Notes: generated from the sequence alone by a model not told the origin. Numbered from the stretch's first letter, positions 18,911 through 28,193 are shown. The stretch: DNA of 64,000 nucleotides from Parasulfitobacter algicola (GCF_013315265.1 NZ_JABUFE010000012.1:53471-117470); one strand, 5' to 3'. Program-made: numbers and translations.

Positions 18911-19750
18911 ATGAAATTTACCGGAACTGAAAGCTATGTCGCGACCGAAGATCTGACGATCGCTGTCAACGCTGCTGTAACGCTGGAACGACCCCTGTTG
19001 GTTAAGGGCGAACCAGGTACGGGTAAGACAGAATTGGCCCGCCAGGTCGCAGGATCATTGGGGTTGCCGATGATCGAGTGGCATATCAAATCCACCACAC
19101 GCGCACAGCAGGGTTTGTATGAATATGATGCGGTTAGTCGACTGAGAGACAGTCAACTGGGCGACCCAAAAGTTGAAGATGTCAGTAATTACATCAAGAA
19201 AGGCAAACTTTGGCAGGCATTCGACGCTGACGATAAAACTGTTCTGCTGATTGATGAAATCGACAAAGCCGACATCGAATTTCCCAATGATCTGTTGCAA
19301 GAATTGGACCGAATGGAGTTTCATGTCTATGAAACAGGCGAAACGATCAAAGCTCGTCAAAGACCGATTGTAATCATTACATCGAATAATGAAAAAGAGT
19401 TGCCAGACGCATTTTTGCGCCGCTGCTTTTTTCATTACATACAATTTCCGGATGAACAGACGATGCGGAAAATTGTCGAAGTACACCATCCGGGAATCAA
19501 GGATGCGTTGTTAACCACGGCGCTAACACAGTTTTATGAACTGCGTGAAACGGCTGGCCTGAAGAAAAAGCCATCAACGTCCGAAGTTTTGGATTGGCTC
19601 AAGCTGCTATTGGCCGAGGATCTGACTGCTGAAGACCTGCGCCGCGATGGAAAAACGGCACTGCCCAAGTTGCACGGTGCTTTGCTGAAGAATGAACAGG
19701 ATGTACATTTGTTCGAACGCTTGGCCTTTATCGCCCGTGGTCAACGCTAA
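18911..19750 (+). CDS. MoxR-family AAA+ ATPase
   Basis: MoxR ATPases act as chaperones that help mature or activate enzyme complexes, usually with a VWA-domain partner. The 279-aa protein has Walker A GEPGTGKT (33–40), Walker B VLLIDEIDKAD (111–121), sensor-1 VIITSNNEKELPDAFLRRC and a C-terminal lid domain. Start at 18911 (MKFTGTESYVATED) is preferred over a longer frame. A GNAT gene follows one base after the stop, and a CoxE-like VWA gene lies 2 kb downstream on the same strand, so this is probably the ATPase half of a MoxR–VWA pair. Confidence 0.9.
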   Translation: MKFTGTESYVATEDLTIAVNAAVTLERPLLVKGEPGTGKTELARQVAGSLGLPMIEWHIKSTTRAQQGLYEYDAVSRLRDSQLGDPKVEDVSNYIKKGKLWQAFDADDKTVLLIDEIDKADIEFPNDLLQELDRMEFHVYETGETIKARQRPIVIITSNNEKELPDAFLRRCFFHYIQFPDEQTMRKIVEVHHPGIKDALLTTALTQFYELRETAGLKKKPSTSEVLDWLKLLLAEDLTAEDLRRDGKTALPKLHGALLKNEQDVHLFERLAFIARGQR

Positions 19751-19751
19751 G

Positions 19752-20195
19752 ATGGCCGTCACGATACGCCCGCTTACGCACGAAGATCACAGCGAATGGC
19801 GCCGCCTTTGGACTGCTTATCTGGAATTTTACGAAAGCTCTGTGCCAGAGACGGTTTATGAAACGACATTCACCAGACTGTTGGGGGATGATCCACAGGA
19901 CTTTACCTGTCTGTTGGCCGTGCAGGATGATCAGCCTGTCGGATTGGTCCATTATGTCTTTCACAGACACTGCTGGAAAGTGGAAAATACGTGTTATCTT
20001 CAAGACTTATATGCCGATCCTGAAGTGCGCGGTCAGGGCGTTGGTCGTAAATTGATCGAAGCTGTCTATGCAGCCGCTGATGCCAATGAGTCACACAGCG
20101 TTTATTGGAATACACAAGAGTTCAACAAAACCGCACGACAGCTTTATGATCGGGTCGGTGTGGTGACACCCTTTATAAAATATCTAAGGCCCTGA
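19752..20195 (+). CDS. GNAT-family N-acetyltransferase
   Basis: A 147-aa acetyl-CoA-dependent acyltransferase. It has the GNAT core: a first strand VTIRPLTHEDHSEW, the acceptor region ending VGLVHYVFH, then LQDLYADPEVRGQGVGRKLIEAVYAAA, whose RGQGVG loop binds the pyrophosphate of acetyl-CoA. The C-terminal YWNTQEFNKTARQLYDRVG is also typical. It begins one base after the MoxR stop and ends a few bases before a lipoprotein gene, so it is inside that transcription unit. Substrate unknown. Confidence 0.88.
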   Translation: MAVTIRPLTHEDHSEWRRLWTAYLEFYESSVPETVYETTFTRLLGDDPQDFTCLLAVQDDQPVGLVHYVFHRHCWKVENTCYLQDLYADPEVRGQGVGRKLIEAVYAAADANESHSVYWNTQEFNKTARQLYDRVGVVTPFIKYLRP

Positions 20196-20199
20196 TCTG

Positions 20200-21570
20200 A
20201 TGCGTTTTATTGCCCTACCCCTGATTGGTCTGCTGACCGCTTGCAGCCCCGGTTCAAACCCGGACGTGACGGATCGTGCCACGCCGCTGGATATGCGACT
20301 GCCACCGATGAAGGTTTTCAATACCTCAACAGTGCAACAACCCATCAGATCAAACGCCACCATTGCGCGTGACTTTCTGGATTTGACATTTCAGTTGGAA
20401 AGCGGGCGTGCAGTGCCGCGACTGACCCGGTTTGATGGTCCGATATCTGTTCGTGTCGGCGGAAAGCCTGCCCCGCCAAGCCTGATGGGGGATCTGAATG
20501 CCCTGTTGGAACGTTTGCGATCCGAAGCAAAAATTCCAATTCAGCTAACCACCCGCAAAGATGCCAACATCACGGTTGAGATTATAACCCGCAATCAGCT
20601 TCAGCGCACTGTTCCAAATGCCGCCTGTTTTGTTGTTCCCGGTGTCAGCGGTTGGGCTGATTATCGCAAGCGTCGCGGCAGTGCGATTGTCGATTGGGCG
20701 ACACTGACAAAACGTACGCGAATTACTGTATTTATTCCTGCTGAAACCAGCCCACAGGAAATTCGCGATTGTCTGCACGAAGAAATTGCCCAAGGTCTTG
20801 GCCCCTTGAATGATCTTTATCGTCTGCCGGACAGCGTTTTTAACGATGATAATTTCCATACGGTGTTAACTGGTTTTGATATGTTAATCCTGCGCGCCTA
20901 CTACGATCCGGTATTGAAAAACGGCATGACACAACAACAAGTGGTGTCAGTTCTTCCTGGCGTTATTCAGCGACTGAACCCTGCCGGCGGGCGCGGCATA
21001 CCTGCCCGCGCGCCCCAAACAGAACGCGCCTGGATCAATGCGATAGAAACAGCGCTGAACCCAACCAGAAGCCCATCAAGCCGCCTGACATCTGCCCGCA
21101 AAGCGTTGCGGATTGCCCAAAGAAATGGATGGGCAGATAACAGATTGGCATTCAGCCACTTCATTGTCGGACGTTTGAATATGGGCGTTGCGAATGTGAC
21201 ATCGTTGAATAATTTTCAGGATGCAGATCGCTTTTACGGGTCCAGCACCACCACAAAACTGCAGCGTGCGCATGTGGGCGTGAACCTTGCAGCCTTTGCG
21301 CTGCGCAGTGGTGATGGCCAAACTGCAATTGATCTGGCTGATGCTTACATTCCGTCGGTCATGCGATCTGAAAACGCGGCCCTTTTGTCCACATTTCTTA
21401 TGATGAAGGCGGAAGGTCTTGATCAAATCGGACGCAAGGATGAAGCGGCAGAAATACGGCTGGAAAGTCTGGGGTGGGCTCGTTATGGGTTTGGTGAACC
21501 GCGTGAAATCAGCGCAAGATTAAGCGAGATAGCAGCGCTGTCGCCCAAATCGGTCGAACAAAGGAATTAA
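20200..21570 (+). CDS. DUF2927-family lipoprotein
   Basis: A 456-aa predicted lipoprotein: MRFIALPLIGLLTAC gives a lipobox with Cys15 as the acylation site. The segment from about residue 50 to 230 matches DUF2927, a family of unknown function; it contains HEEIAQGLGPLNDLY at 193–207, whose H-E-E arrangement is reminiscent of a metalloprotease helix (inference). The C-terminal half is helical and repeat-like. The stop overlaps the start of the next small gene (TAATG). Position between MoxR/GNAT and VWA genes suggests a shared envelope task. Confidence 0.82.
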   Translation: MRFIALPLIGLLTACSPGSNPDVTDRATPLDMRLPPMKVFNTSTVQQPIRSNATIARDFLDLTFQLESGRAVPRLTRFDGPISVRVGGKPAPPSLMGDLNALLERLRSEAKIPIQLTTRKDANITVEIITRNQLQRTVPNAACFVVPGVSGWADYRKRRGSAIVDWATLTKRTRITVFIPAETSPQEIRDCLHEEIAQGLGPLNDLYRLPDSVFNDDNFHTVLTGFDMLILRAYYDPVLKNGMTQQQVVSVLPGVIQRLNPAGGRGIPARAPQTERAWINAIETALNPTRSPSSRLTSARKALRIAQRNGWADNRLAFSHFIVGRLNMGVANVTSLNNFQDADRFYGSSTTTKLQRAHVGVNLAAFALRSGDGQTAIDLADAYIPSVMRSENAALLSTFLMMKAEGLDQIGRKDEAAEIRLESLGWARYGFGEPREISARLSEIAALSPKSVEQRN

Positions 21571-21752
21571 TGTGTAAAATGGGCTTTTTTAGTCTTCTGA
21601 TTATCGCGGCATTTATCGGAATGGGGTTTGGTGGACTGATCGCTTATCTGCGCAAAGGCGAGGCTTTTGATATCGGTCACTATGCTTTGGTTGGTGGCAT
21701 TATATTCTTTGTTCTAGCGGCCTTGATCCTGACAATCCTGTCACGGGTCTGA
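21570..21752 (+). CDS. Small two-helix membrane protein
   Basis: A 60-aa protein with two hydrophobic helices (residues 5–27 and 39–58) around the loop RKGEAFDIGHY. The start codon overlaps the stop of the DUF2927 gene (TAATG), and the VWA gene begins two bases after its stop, which supports it as a real translated gene despite its size. I do not recognise the family; small membrane subunits of this shape often accompany larger partners. Confidence 0.65.
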   Translation: MCKMGFFSLLIIAAFIGMGFGGLIAYLRKGEAFDIGHYALVGGIIFFVLAALILTILSRV

Positions 21753-21754
21753 TA

Positions 21755-22939
21755 ATGTTTCTGCCGTTTTTTGATAATCTAAGGAAAATCGGCGTTCCGG
21801 TCAGTGTTCGCGAATATCTGACCTTTCTGGAAGGAATGAAAGCGGGGCTTGCAACCTATGATATTGAGGCATTTTATTACTTAGCACGCGTCTCTATGGT
21901 CAAAGACGAACGCAATATCGATAAGTTCGACCGCGCCTTTGCGGCCAGTTTCGAAGGCTTGGAACAGATTGAGATGTCGCAAGTGCTTGAGGCTGTCGAC
22001 ATTCCCGCCGACTGGCTGGAAAAGATGGCTGAAAAACATCTGACTGCCGAAGAAAAAGCCGAAATCGAAGCCCTTGGTGGGTTTGAAAAACTGATGGAAA
22101 CGTTGAAAGAGCGGCTGAAAGATCAGGAAGGTCGCCATCAGGGGGGCAATAAATGGATTGGCACGGCGGGCACGTCACCCTTTGGGGCCTATGGTTATAA
22201 TCCCGAAGGCGTGCGGATTGGGCAAAAAGAAAGCCGCCATCAGCGCGCGACCAAAGTTTGGGATAAACGCGAATTTCGCAATTTGGATGATACAGTTGAA
22301 TTGGGTACCCGTAACATCAAGGTCGCCCTGAAACGTCTGCGCCGGTGGGCCCGCGATGGCGCTGCAGAAGAGCTAGACCTGGACGGGACGATCCGCGCCA
22401 CGGCCGAACACGGCTATCTTGATGTCCAGACCCGCCCGGAACGACGCAATGCCGTCAAAGTACTGCTGTTTCTGGATGTTGGCGGATCCATGGATCCGCA
22501 TATCAAGGTGGTTGAGGAATTGTTCAGTGCCGCCCGCGCTGAATTCAAGCATCTGGAATATTTCTACTTTCACAACTGTCTGTACGAAGGTGTCTGGCGC
22601 GACAATCGCCGTCGCTGGAATGCCCAGACCCCGACCCATGACGTTCTGCGCACCTATGGCTCTGACTATAAATGTATTTTCGTCGGGGATGCGTCGATGT
22701 CTCCTTATGAAATCGCCTATGTCGGCGGGGCGAATGAACACTGGAACGCCGAAGCTGGTCAGACTTGGCTAACACGCGCGCGTGACCAATGGCCCGACAA
22801 TCTGTGGATTAATCCGCTACAGGAAAAATATTGGGATTATACCCATTCCATCGCCATGATCCGCGAGATTTTTGAAGGCCAAATGGTCCCAATGACGTTA
22901 GAAGGTCTTGAGCGCGGCATGAAAGCGCTTGGACGCTGA
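21755..22939 (+). CDS. VWA-domain protein, CoxE-like
   Basis: A 394-aa protein with a helical N-terminal region (to about 200) and a C-terminal von Willebrand A domain. The MIDAS-type metal site is VLLFLDVGGSMDPH, with DVGGS at 241–245; the usual DxSxS serine is a glycine here. CoxE-like VWA proteins work with MoxR ATPases in cofactor insertion or complex assembly. A MoxR gene lies upstream on the same strand, separated by the GNAT, lipoprotein and small membrane genes, so a functional pair is likely. The client is unknown. Confidence 0.85.
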   Translation: MFLPFFDNLRKIGVPVSVREYLTFLEGMKAGLATYDIEAFYYLARVSMVKDERNIDKFDRAFAASFEGLEQIEMSQVLEAVDIPADWLEKMAEKHLTAEEKAEIEALGGFEKLMETLKERLKDQEGRHQGGNKWIGTAGTSPFGAYGYNPEGVRIGQKESRHQRATKVWDKREFRNLDDTVELGTRNIKVALKRLRRWARDGAAEELDLDGTIRATAEHGYLDVQTRPERRNAVKVLLFLDVGGSMDPHIKVVEELFSAARAEFKHLEYFYFHNCLYEGVWRDNRRRWNAQTPTHDVLRTYGSDYKCIFVGDASMSPYEIAYVGGANEHWNAEAGQTWLTRARDQWPDNLWINPLQEKYWDYTHSIAMIREIFEGQMVPMTLEGLERGMKALGR

Positions 22940-23000
22940 TCCTGCATTTACCACTTCTTCAGACCTATGACGTAAACCTTTGTTAATCGGAGGGACGATC

Positions 23001-23426
23001 ATGCAACATTTCGCACTTTTAGAAGACTGGTACCAACGCGTCTGGATCAATGCTGATATCGACGCAATTGACGAGCTGTTTCACCCCACGGCGGCCGCCG
23101 AAGGTCTTGTAAACGATATGGCAATGACGGCAGAAGAATTTAAAGGGCTTGTGCCTGCTTTTGCACGCCTTGTCGAAGTAACCGATGTCAAATTCCATCA
23201 ATATTTTGAAAGCGATGACTGGCTTGCCGCGGCAATGACAATCACAGCGCAAAGTAAACAGGATGGCAAAACGATCTCGGCTGATGCGCAAGTCATGATC
23301 AAGGTGGCAAACGGCAAGATTGTCGAAGCTTACAACCAATTCGACATGCTAAGCTGCTTTGAACAATTGGGCTTCCTGCCTGAAGATTCATTCTTGTTGT
23401 CCCTGTCCGGCCATGGCATCGGATAA
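23001..23426 (+). CDS. NTF2-like / SnoaL-fold small protein
   Basis: A 141-aa protein with the NTF2-like layout: MQHFALLEDWYQRVWINADIDAIDELFHPTA, a central strand region and MIKVANGKIVEAYNQFDMLSCFEQLG near the end, as in SnoaL-type polyketide cyclase relatives. A GGAGGGACGATC ribosome site precedes the chosen ATG. Members range from enzymes to binding proteins, and no catalytic dyad can be claimed. It stands alone between the VWA gene and the chromate cluster. Confidence 0.75.
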   Translation: MQHFALLEDWYQRVWINADIDAIDELFHPTAAAEGLVNDMAMTAEEFKGLVPAFARLVEVTDVKFHQYFESDDWLAAAMTITAQSKQDGKTISADAQVMIKVANGKIVEAYNQFDMLSCFEQLGFLPEDSFLLSLSGHGIG

Positions 23427-23593
23427 AACAGCAGCCTAAACTGACCGTGCCAGCACCCCGTTGGCATGGTCAAAAAGAAACCGTTGACCAACGCGCCCAA
23501 ATCTATCACCCTGACAACAGGGGTATAGCGACCCACCCCTTCAGGCAGGTGCCCAAGGTTCGCATCCATTGGCTTGGCCAGAAGGGATGCAAC

Positions 23594-24271
23594 ATGCACC
23601 ATGATTTTCTGAAAACCGGGATCACCCCAACCGCTTTATTCAATTGGCTGGGAACCGTACGAACGCCGCGCATCATTGATGTTTGCATAGATGAAGACTT
23701 TGCCGCAGCCCCCTTTTTGATCCCCACTGCAGAACGACAGGCTTTTACCAACATCAGCAGCCCCGAACCAACAGTCGTGATCTGTCAAAAAGGCTTGAAG
23801 CTTAGTCAGGGCGCCGCCGCAATGCTGCGCAGCACTGGTCGCGTCGCAACTTTTCTGATCGGCGGAAACATCGCGTGGCGCATGGCTGGATTAGCTCGTA
23901 TCGCAGCAGATAAGGTTCAGTCTAATACCTTATGGCTGACCTCTGACACCTGCTTTGCACACCGTGCTTTTCAATTCTGGATACTGCGTAGATGGGTAAG
24001 CCGCAGTGCGCGTTTGCTTTGTGTCGACAAGGATCAGGTCAACCTGATCTCAGAAAAATTCGCAGCCTGCATATTACCAGACAATTTGACCGCATACTTT
24101 GACTTGGACATACCTGTGTTACAAAGCCTTGAAAAGAAAGTGAAAACAAAGCATCAGGATCTTTGGACAGTGCTAAGCGGTATCGAACAAACATCACATT
24201 CGGAACTGGCCGGTTTCGACGCTGCTGCTTTGGTTCTGGATGCTGCATATGTCGGATACAGATCATGTTAG
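23594..24271 (+). CDS. Rhodanese-like protein with ChrB-like C-terminal region
   Basis: A 225-aa protein; I start it at the ATG at 23594 with AGAAGGG upstream rather than the longer frame. Residues 20–110 resemble a single rhodanese domain: RIIDVCIDEDF, then PTVVICQKGLKLSQGAAAMLR with the active-site cysteine, then TFLIGGNIAWRMAGL. The remainder (TLWLTSDTCFAHRAFQFWILRRWV, LLCVDKDQV, GFDAAALVLD) aligns loosely by eye with the chromate-resistance regulator ChrB, but with conserved positions changed. Its last seven bases overlap chrA, so the two are probably translated together. Function in chromate or sulfate handling is inferred. Confidence 0.65.
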   Translation: MHHDFLKTGITPTALFNWLGTVRTPRIIDVCIDEDFAAAPFLIPTAERQAFTNISSPEPTVVICQKGLKLSQGAAAMLRSTGRVATFLIGGNIAWRMAGLARIAADKVQSNTLWLTSDTCFAHRAFQFWILRRWVSRSARLLCVDKDQVNLISEKFAACILPDNLTAYFDLDIPVLQSLEKKVKTKHQDLWTVLSGIEQTSHSELAGFDAAALVLDAAYVGYRSC

Positions 24272-25524
24272 TAAGCACGCGCGATCTGTTTCATGTTTTT
24301 GGCCGCATTGGCCTTTTATCGTTTGGTGGACCTGCCGCGCAAATTGCATTGATGCACAAAGAGCTTGTGGATGACCGCAACTGGCTGACCGAACAACAGT
24401 TCCTGAATGCACTGTCTTTTTGCATGCTGCTGCCAGGGCCCGAGGCGATGCAACTTGCAACCTATGCGGGTTGGCGGTTGCGCGGGACATTCGGCGGCTT
24501 GATTGCCGGTCTTTTGTTCGTCATACCCGGTGCAATTTTCATTCTAACCCTAGCGTTGGGCTATGCGTATTTTGGCAGCTTGCCTTTTATTCAAGCCCTG
24601 TTTCTTGGGGTGAAAGCGACCGTTCTGGTGATTGTCTTGCAAGCATTTTTAAAGATCGGGAACAAGGCACTGAAAACCCGCGGTCATTGGATCGTGGCTG
24701 CGTTGGCCTTGTTGGGGATATTCCTTCTTAACCTGCCCTTTCCACTTATCATCATCGCAGCTGCGGTCTGGGGCGCGTTGCGTGCACGACCAACCGAAAT
24801 TGAAACGCCTTTGCCCCCGGCGCATGCATCAGCACCCCTTTTGCAAACGATCACGATATGGGGCGTGATATGGCTGACCCCTGTCTTCGTTCTGTGGGCA
24901 ACCGGCGCCACATTTTTAACCGAGGTGGGATTGTTTTTCTCAAAACTAGCAGTTGTGACATTCGGAGGGGCGTATGCCGTTCTGGCGTATATGACACAAG
25001 AGGTTGTGAATGATTACGCCTGGCTGACCACAGCCGAAATGATCGACGCCCTGGGTTTGGCCGAAACCACGCCGGGGCCATTGATATTGGTAACCGAATT
25101 CGTAGGACTGCTTGCTGGCTTTCGCGAAGGCGGTATTGGCATGGCACTCGCCGCAGGTGTACTTACGCTTTGGGTGACGTTTACCCCTTGTTTTCTATGG
25201 ATATTCGCAGGCGCGCCATACATCGACGCATTATCACGCAAACCGCGCTTGACGGGGGCTTTGCACGCCATCACAGCCGCTGTCGTGGGCGTTATCCTGA
25301 ACCTGTCGATCTGGTTTGCGCTGCATGTTTTCTTTGCAAAACTGAATCCCATTGCATTTGGGCCAATTGCGTTTTTGATGCCTGACATCAAAAGCTTAAA
25401 TATCACAGCCCTGATCCTAGCCATGATTGCCATGGGTGCATTGCTAAAGTTAAAACGCAGTTTGCCTGAAGTATTGGCAATGAATGCAATACTGGCATTG
25501 CTGATCTCACTTTCTGTAACATAG
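24265..25524 (+). CDS. chrA: Chromate transporter ChrA
   Basis: ChrA exports chromate by proton motive force. The 419-aa protein is the long bidomain form: two homologous halves, each opening with a glycine-rich helix (GRIGLLSFGGPAAQIALM and SKLAVVTFGGAYAVLAYM), each followed by a tryptophan/acidic loop (ELVDDRNWLTEQQFLNAL, EVVNDYAWLTTAEMIDAL) and a PGP motif (LLPGPEAMQ, TTPGPLIL). Start at 24265 lies inside the end of the preceding rhodanese-like gene (seven-base overlap). Some ChrA relatives may carry other oxyanions. Confidence 0.9.
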   Translation: MLVSTRDLFHVFGRIGLLSFGGPAAQIALMHKELVDDRNWLTEQQFLNALSFCMLLPGPEAMQLATYAGWRLRGTFGGLIAGLLFVIPGAIFILTLALGYAYFGSLPFIQALFLGVKATVLVIVLQAFLKIGNKALKTRGHWIVAALALLGIFLLNLPFPLIIIAAAVWGALRARPTEIETPLPPAHASAPLLQTITIWGVIWLTPVFVLWATGATFLTEVGLFFSKLAVVTFGGAYAVLAYMTQEVVNDYAWLTTAEMIDALGLAETTPGPLILVTEFVGLLAGFREGGIGMALAAGVLTLWVTFTPCFLWIFAGAPYIDALSRKPRLTGALHAITAAVVGVILNLSIWFALHVFFAKLNPIAFGPIAFLMPDIKSLNITALILAMIAMGALLKLKRSLPEVLAMNAILALLISLSVT

Positions 25525-25607
25525 CGTCATAATGTGCTGTCCTGCCCCCTTTTACTTTGTTCCGAATCCCCTATGCTAAAGAGAACGAAATTGACGGGAC
25601 GACCGAT

Positions 25608-26090
25608 ATGTCTGGTGTCATTGATTATGGAAGCCTGATGCACCGCGCGATGCGCAGTCTGATACAGCAAGTGCTGACGGATGTTGCGGAAACTGGTCTG
25701 CCGGGGCAGCACCATTTTTTCATCACCTTCGATACGCTGCACCCGGATGTTGAAATCGCGGATTGGCTAAGTGATCGTTATCCCGGTGAAATGACTGTTG
25801 TGATGCAACATTGGTTCGATAATCTGAACGTGACCGACGAAGGGTTCACAGTCACGCTGAACTTTGGCGACAGCCCAGAGCCGCTTTATATTCCCTATGA
25901 TGCGATCAAGACATTCGTTGATCCATCGGTCGAATTCGGACTGCGCTTTGAAAGCCAGGAAGACGAAGATAACGATGGCGCGGCACCCGCCCCGGTTGAA
26001 TTGCGCCATGAACCCGCGATTGTCGAAGAAAAAGAAGAGGCCCCGAAAGGCGATGCAGAAGTCGTCAGCCTGGACAGTTTCCGCAAATAA
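25608..26090 (+). CDS. sspB: SspB-family ClpXP adaptor
   Basis: SspB tethers ssrA-tagged proteins to ClpXP. The 160-aa protein begins IDYGSLMHRAMRSLIQQVL and has HHFFITFDTLHPDVEIADWL and MTVVMQHWFDNL, with YIPYDAIKTFVDPSVEFGLRF closing the substrate-binding fold. An acidic, low-complexity linker follows, ending VVSLDSFRK, the short ClpX-binding tail of the adaptor. Length and layout fit the alphaproteobacterial form. Start at 25608 is preferred over an in-frame codon 17 residues upstream. It lies just before fumC on the same strand. Confidence 0.92.
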   Translation: MSGVIDYGSLMHRAMRSLIQQVLTDVAETGLPGQHHFFITFDTLHPDVEIADWLSDRYPGEMTVVMQHWFDNLNVTDEGFTVTLNFGDSPEPLYIPYDAIKTFVDPSVEFGLRFESQEDEDNDGAAPAPVELRHEPAIVEEKEEAPKGDAEVVSLDSFRK

Positions 26091-26158
26091 GCACCCGATG
26101 ATTGCCCCCGGTCGCTGCCCGCGCTAAAGGGCTGTAAACGAATACCGGAGAACCTTTC

Positions 26159-27550
26159 ATGACCGACACCCGCACTGAAACCGACAGCTTTGGCCCTTTG
26201 CAGGTGCCCTCCGATAAATACTGGGGCGCGCAGACGCAGCGATCGATCATGAACTTCCCCATCGGTTGGGAAAAGCAGCCCGTGGCGATCGTGCGTGCGT
26301 TGGGCGTGATCAAACAGGCCTGCGCCATGGCGAACAAAGATCAGGGCACGCTGGACGGCAAACTGGCCGATGCGATCATTCAGGCGGCAAGTGAGGTCGT
26401 CGCGGGCCAGCATGATGACAACTTCCCCCTGGTGGTCTGGCAAACCGGGTCCGGCACCCAGTCGAACATGAACGCCAACGAGGTCATCGCCAACCGCGCC
26501 ATCGAAATTCTGGGCGGTGAAATTGGGTCAAAAGACCCCGTGCACCCCAATGATCACTGCAATATGGGGCAGTCGTCGAACGACACCTTCCCCACCGCGA
26601 TGCATATTGCCACCGCGACAACCGCGCATGACGTTTTACTGCCGGGGCTGGCCAAATTACACGCCGCCCTTGAGGCAAAGGTGCAGGAATTCGACGGGAT
26701 CATCAAAATCGGTCGCACCCACACGATGGACGCCACGCCCCTGACACTGGCGCAGGAATTTTCCGGCTATACCCATCAGGTCGCCATGGGCATTCAGCGG
26801 GTCCGTGATGCTTTGGGCCGAATTTACGAATTGGCCCAGGGCGGCACCGCTGTCGGCACCGGGCTGAACACGCAGCATGGCTGGGCCGAAAAAGTCGCGG
26901 CGAACATGGCCGAAATCACCGGCCTGCCCTTTGTCACCGCGCCAAACAAGTTCGAGGCGCTCTCCGCCCATGATGCCATGGTCGAAATGTCCGGCGCGCT
27001 GAAAACCGTGGCCGCCAGCCTGTTCAAGATCGCCAACGACATCCGCCTTTTGGGCTCGGGCCCCCGCTGCGGGTTGGGCGAGTTGATGTTGCCCGAAAAT
27101 GAACCCGGCAGCTCGATCATGCCGGGCAAGGTCAATCCGACACAGTGTGAGGCGCTGACCCAGGTCTGCGCCCATGTCTTCGGCAATGACGCCGCCGTGG
27201 GCTTTGCCGGGTCGCAGGGGCATTTCGAACTGAACGTCTATAAACCCATGATGGCCTATAACGTCTTGCAATCTATGCAGCTTTTGGGCGATGCCGCCGT
27301 GGCGTTTACCGATAATTGCGTGGTGGGCATCAAGGCCGATAAGGACCGGATCGAAAAGCTGATGCGCGAAAGCCTGATGCTGGTCACAGCGCTCGCGCCC
27401 GAGATCGGCTACGACAACGCCACCACCGTCGCCAAAACGGCGCATAAGAACGGCACAACACTGAAAGAAGAAGCGATTGCTTTGGGCTTTGTTGACGCTG
27501 AAACCTTTGACCGTGTGGTGCGACCGGAACATATGATCGGGCCCAAGTGA
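26159..27550 (+). CDS. fumC: Fumarate hydratase class II
   Basis: FumC is the iron-independent tetrameric fumarase of the citric acid cycle. The 463-aa protein is full length with the superfamily signature [15 protein letters not shown], the substrate-site loops [17 protein letters not shown] and [13 protein letters not shown], and the catalytic-histidine segment [26 protein letters not shown] ten bases before the ATG is a fair ribosome site. Its GC content and codon use look higher than those of its neighbours. The last four bases overlap the following DUF4169 gene, and two more small genes are coupled behind it. Confidence 0.97.
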   Translation: MTDTRTETDSFGPLQVPSDKYWGAQTQRSIMNFPIGWEKQPVAIVRALGVIKQACAMANKDQGTLDGKLADAIIQAASEVVAGQHDDNFPLVVWQTGSGTQSNMNANEVIANRAIEILGGEIGSKDPVHPNDHCNMGQSSNDTFPTAMHIATATTAHDVLLPGLAKLHAALEAKVQEFDGIIKIGRTHTMDATPLTLAQEFSGYTHQVAMGIQRVRDALGRIYELAQGGTAVGTGLNTQHGWAEKVAANMAEITGLPFVTAPNKFEALSAHDAMVEMSGALKTVAASLFKIANDIRLLGSGPRCGLGELMLPENEPGSSIMPGKVNPTQCEALTQVCAHVFGNDAAVGFAGSQGHFELNVYKPMMAYNVLQSMQLLGDAAVAFTDNCVVGIKADKDRIEKLMRESLMLVTALAPEIGYDNATTVAKTAHKNGTTLKEEAIALGFVDAETFDRVVRPEHMIGPK

Positions 27551-27723
27551 AGCCAGTTAACCTAAACAAATATCGCAAAGTTAAAGCCCGTGTAAATAAA
27601 AAAGCACGGGCGGATCAGAACGCGATGGCATTCGGGCGCAGCAAGGCGGGAAAACAGAAAGATACTCAGCAAATCCAGACTTTACGTGATAAACTTGACC
27701 AGCATAAGCTGGACAAAGAATGA
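27547..27723 (+). CDS. DUF4169 family micro-protein
   Basis: A 58-aa, strongly basic protein that starts with GTG overlapping the fumC stop (GTGA). The sequence begins [20 protein letters not shown] and continues [16 protein letters not shown], matching the DUF4169 family, which in Rhodobacterales commonly sits behind fumC. It is short and uses GTG, so it is easily missed. Its stop overlaps the ATG of the next gene (ATGA). The family has no known function; charge suggests nucleic acid or ribosome association, which is speculation. Confidence 0.85.
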   Translation: MKPVNLNKYRKVKARVNKKARADQNAMAFGRSKAGKQKDTQQIQTLRDKLDQHKLDKE

Positions 27724-28193
27724 CCGATAAAGCAAAAGGCGATTTTTTAACCGGATTTGCTTCGGCCGCTGTAGTGGGCGCGGTCGCAATTGCAGTCTTT
27801 GGTCTTTTGCGCAGCTGCAGTCCACAAGCAGAGTTTCCACCGCAGGTTATAGATTTTTCTAACCTTGCAGAAGGCGAAATACAGCTTTGGGCGATCGGCG
27901 ATCAACCCGCCGCTTTCCTTATTTTGCACGACAAATTCATATTTTACGATCCAACCTGCCCCGGTGATAGGTATTTACCAATTCCTGTTTTAACCACTGG
28001 CAACCAATGGTTTTGCATGCGTTCAACGGCGCACCACAATCTTGACGGAACACATTCGCATAGCGGGTTTACTGGTAAAGATATGGGCCCATTACCAGAC
28101 TATATCGTAGTCGATGGCTATACCGTTTCAATTCCATCGAAATACGGAACAGCACAGCACATTCGCACAGATTACGCGGACCTTGATCAATGA
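27720..28193 (+). CDS. Membrane-anchored protein resembling a Rieske subunit without cluster ligands
   Basis: A 157-aa protein with one N-terminal hydrophobic segment (about 12–31) preceded by [13 protein letters not shown]. The order of elements recalls the cytochrome bc1 Rieske protein: membrane anchor, then VIDFSNLAEGEIQLWAIGDQ, then a WFCMRSTAHH...GPLPDYIVV stretch placed where the second cluster box and the GPAP loop would be. However, the CTHLGC and CPCHGS ligand boxes are absent, so no [2Fe-2S] cluster is expected. Homology is inference from layout only. It overlaps both neighbours by four bases. Confidence 0.5.
   Translation: MTDKAKGDFLTGFASAAVVGAVAIAVFGLLRSCSPQAEFPPQVIDFSNLAEGEIQLWAIGDQPAAFLILHDKFIFYDPTCPGDRYLPIPVLTTGNQWFCMRSTAHHNLDGTHSHSGFTGKDMGPLPDYIVVDGYTVSIPSKYGTAQHIRTDYADLDQ

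Noticed and set aside
26657..27532. A 291-codon leftward open frame opposite fumC
   Set aside because: It is antisense to a full-length fumarase in GC-richer DNA, where long shadow frames are expected; no domain or ribosome site.
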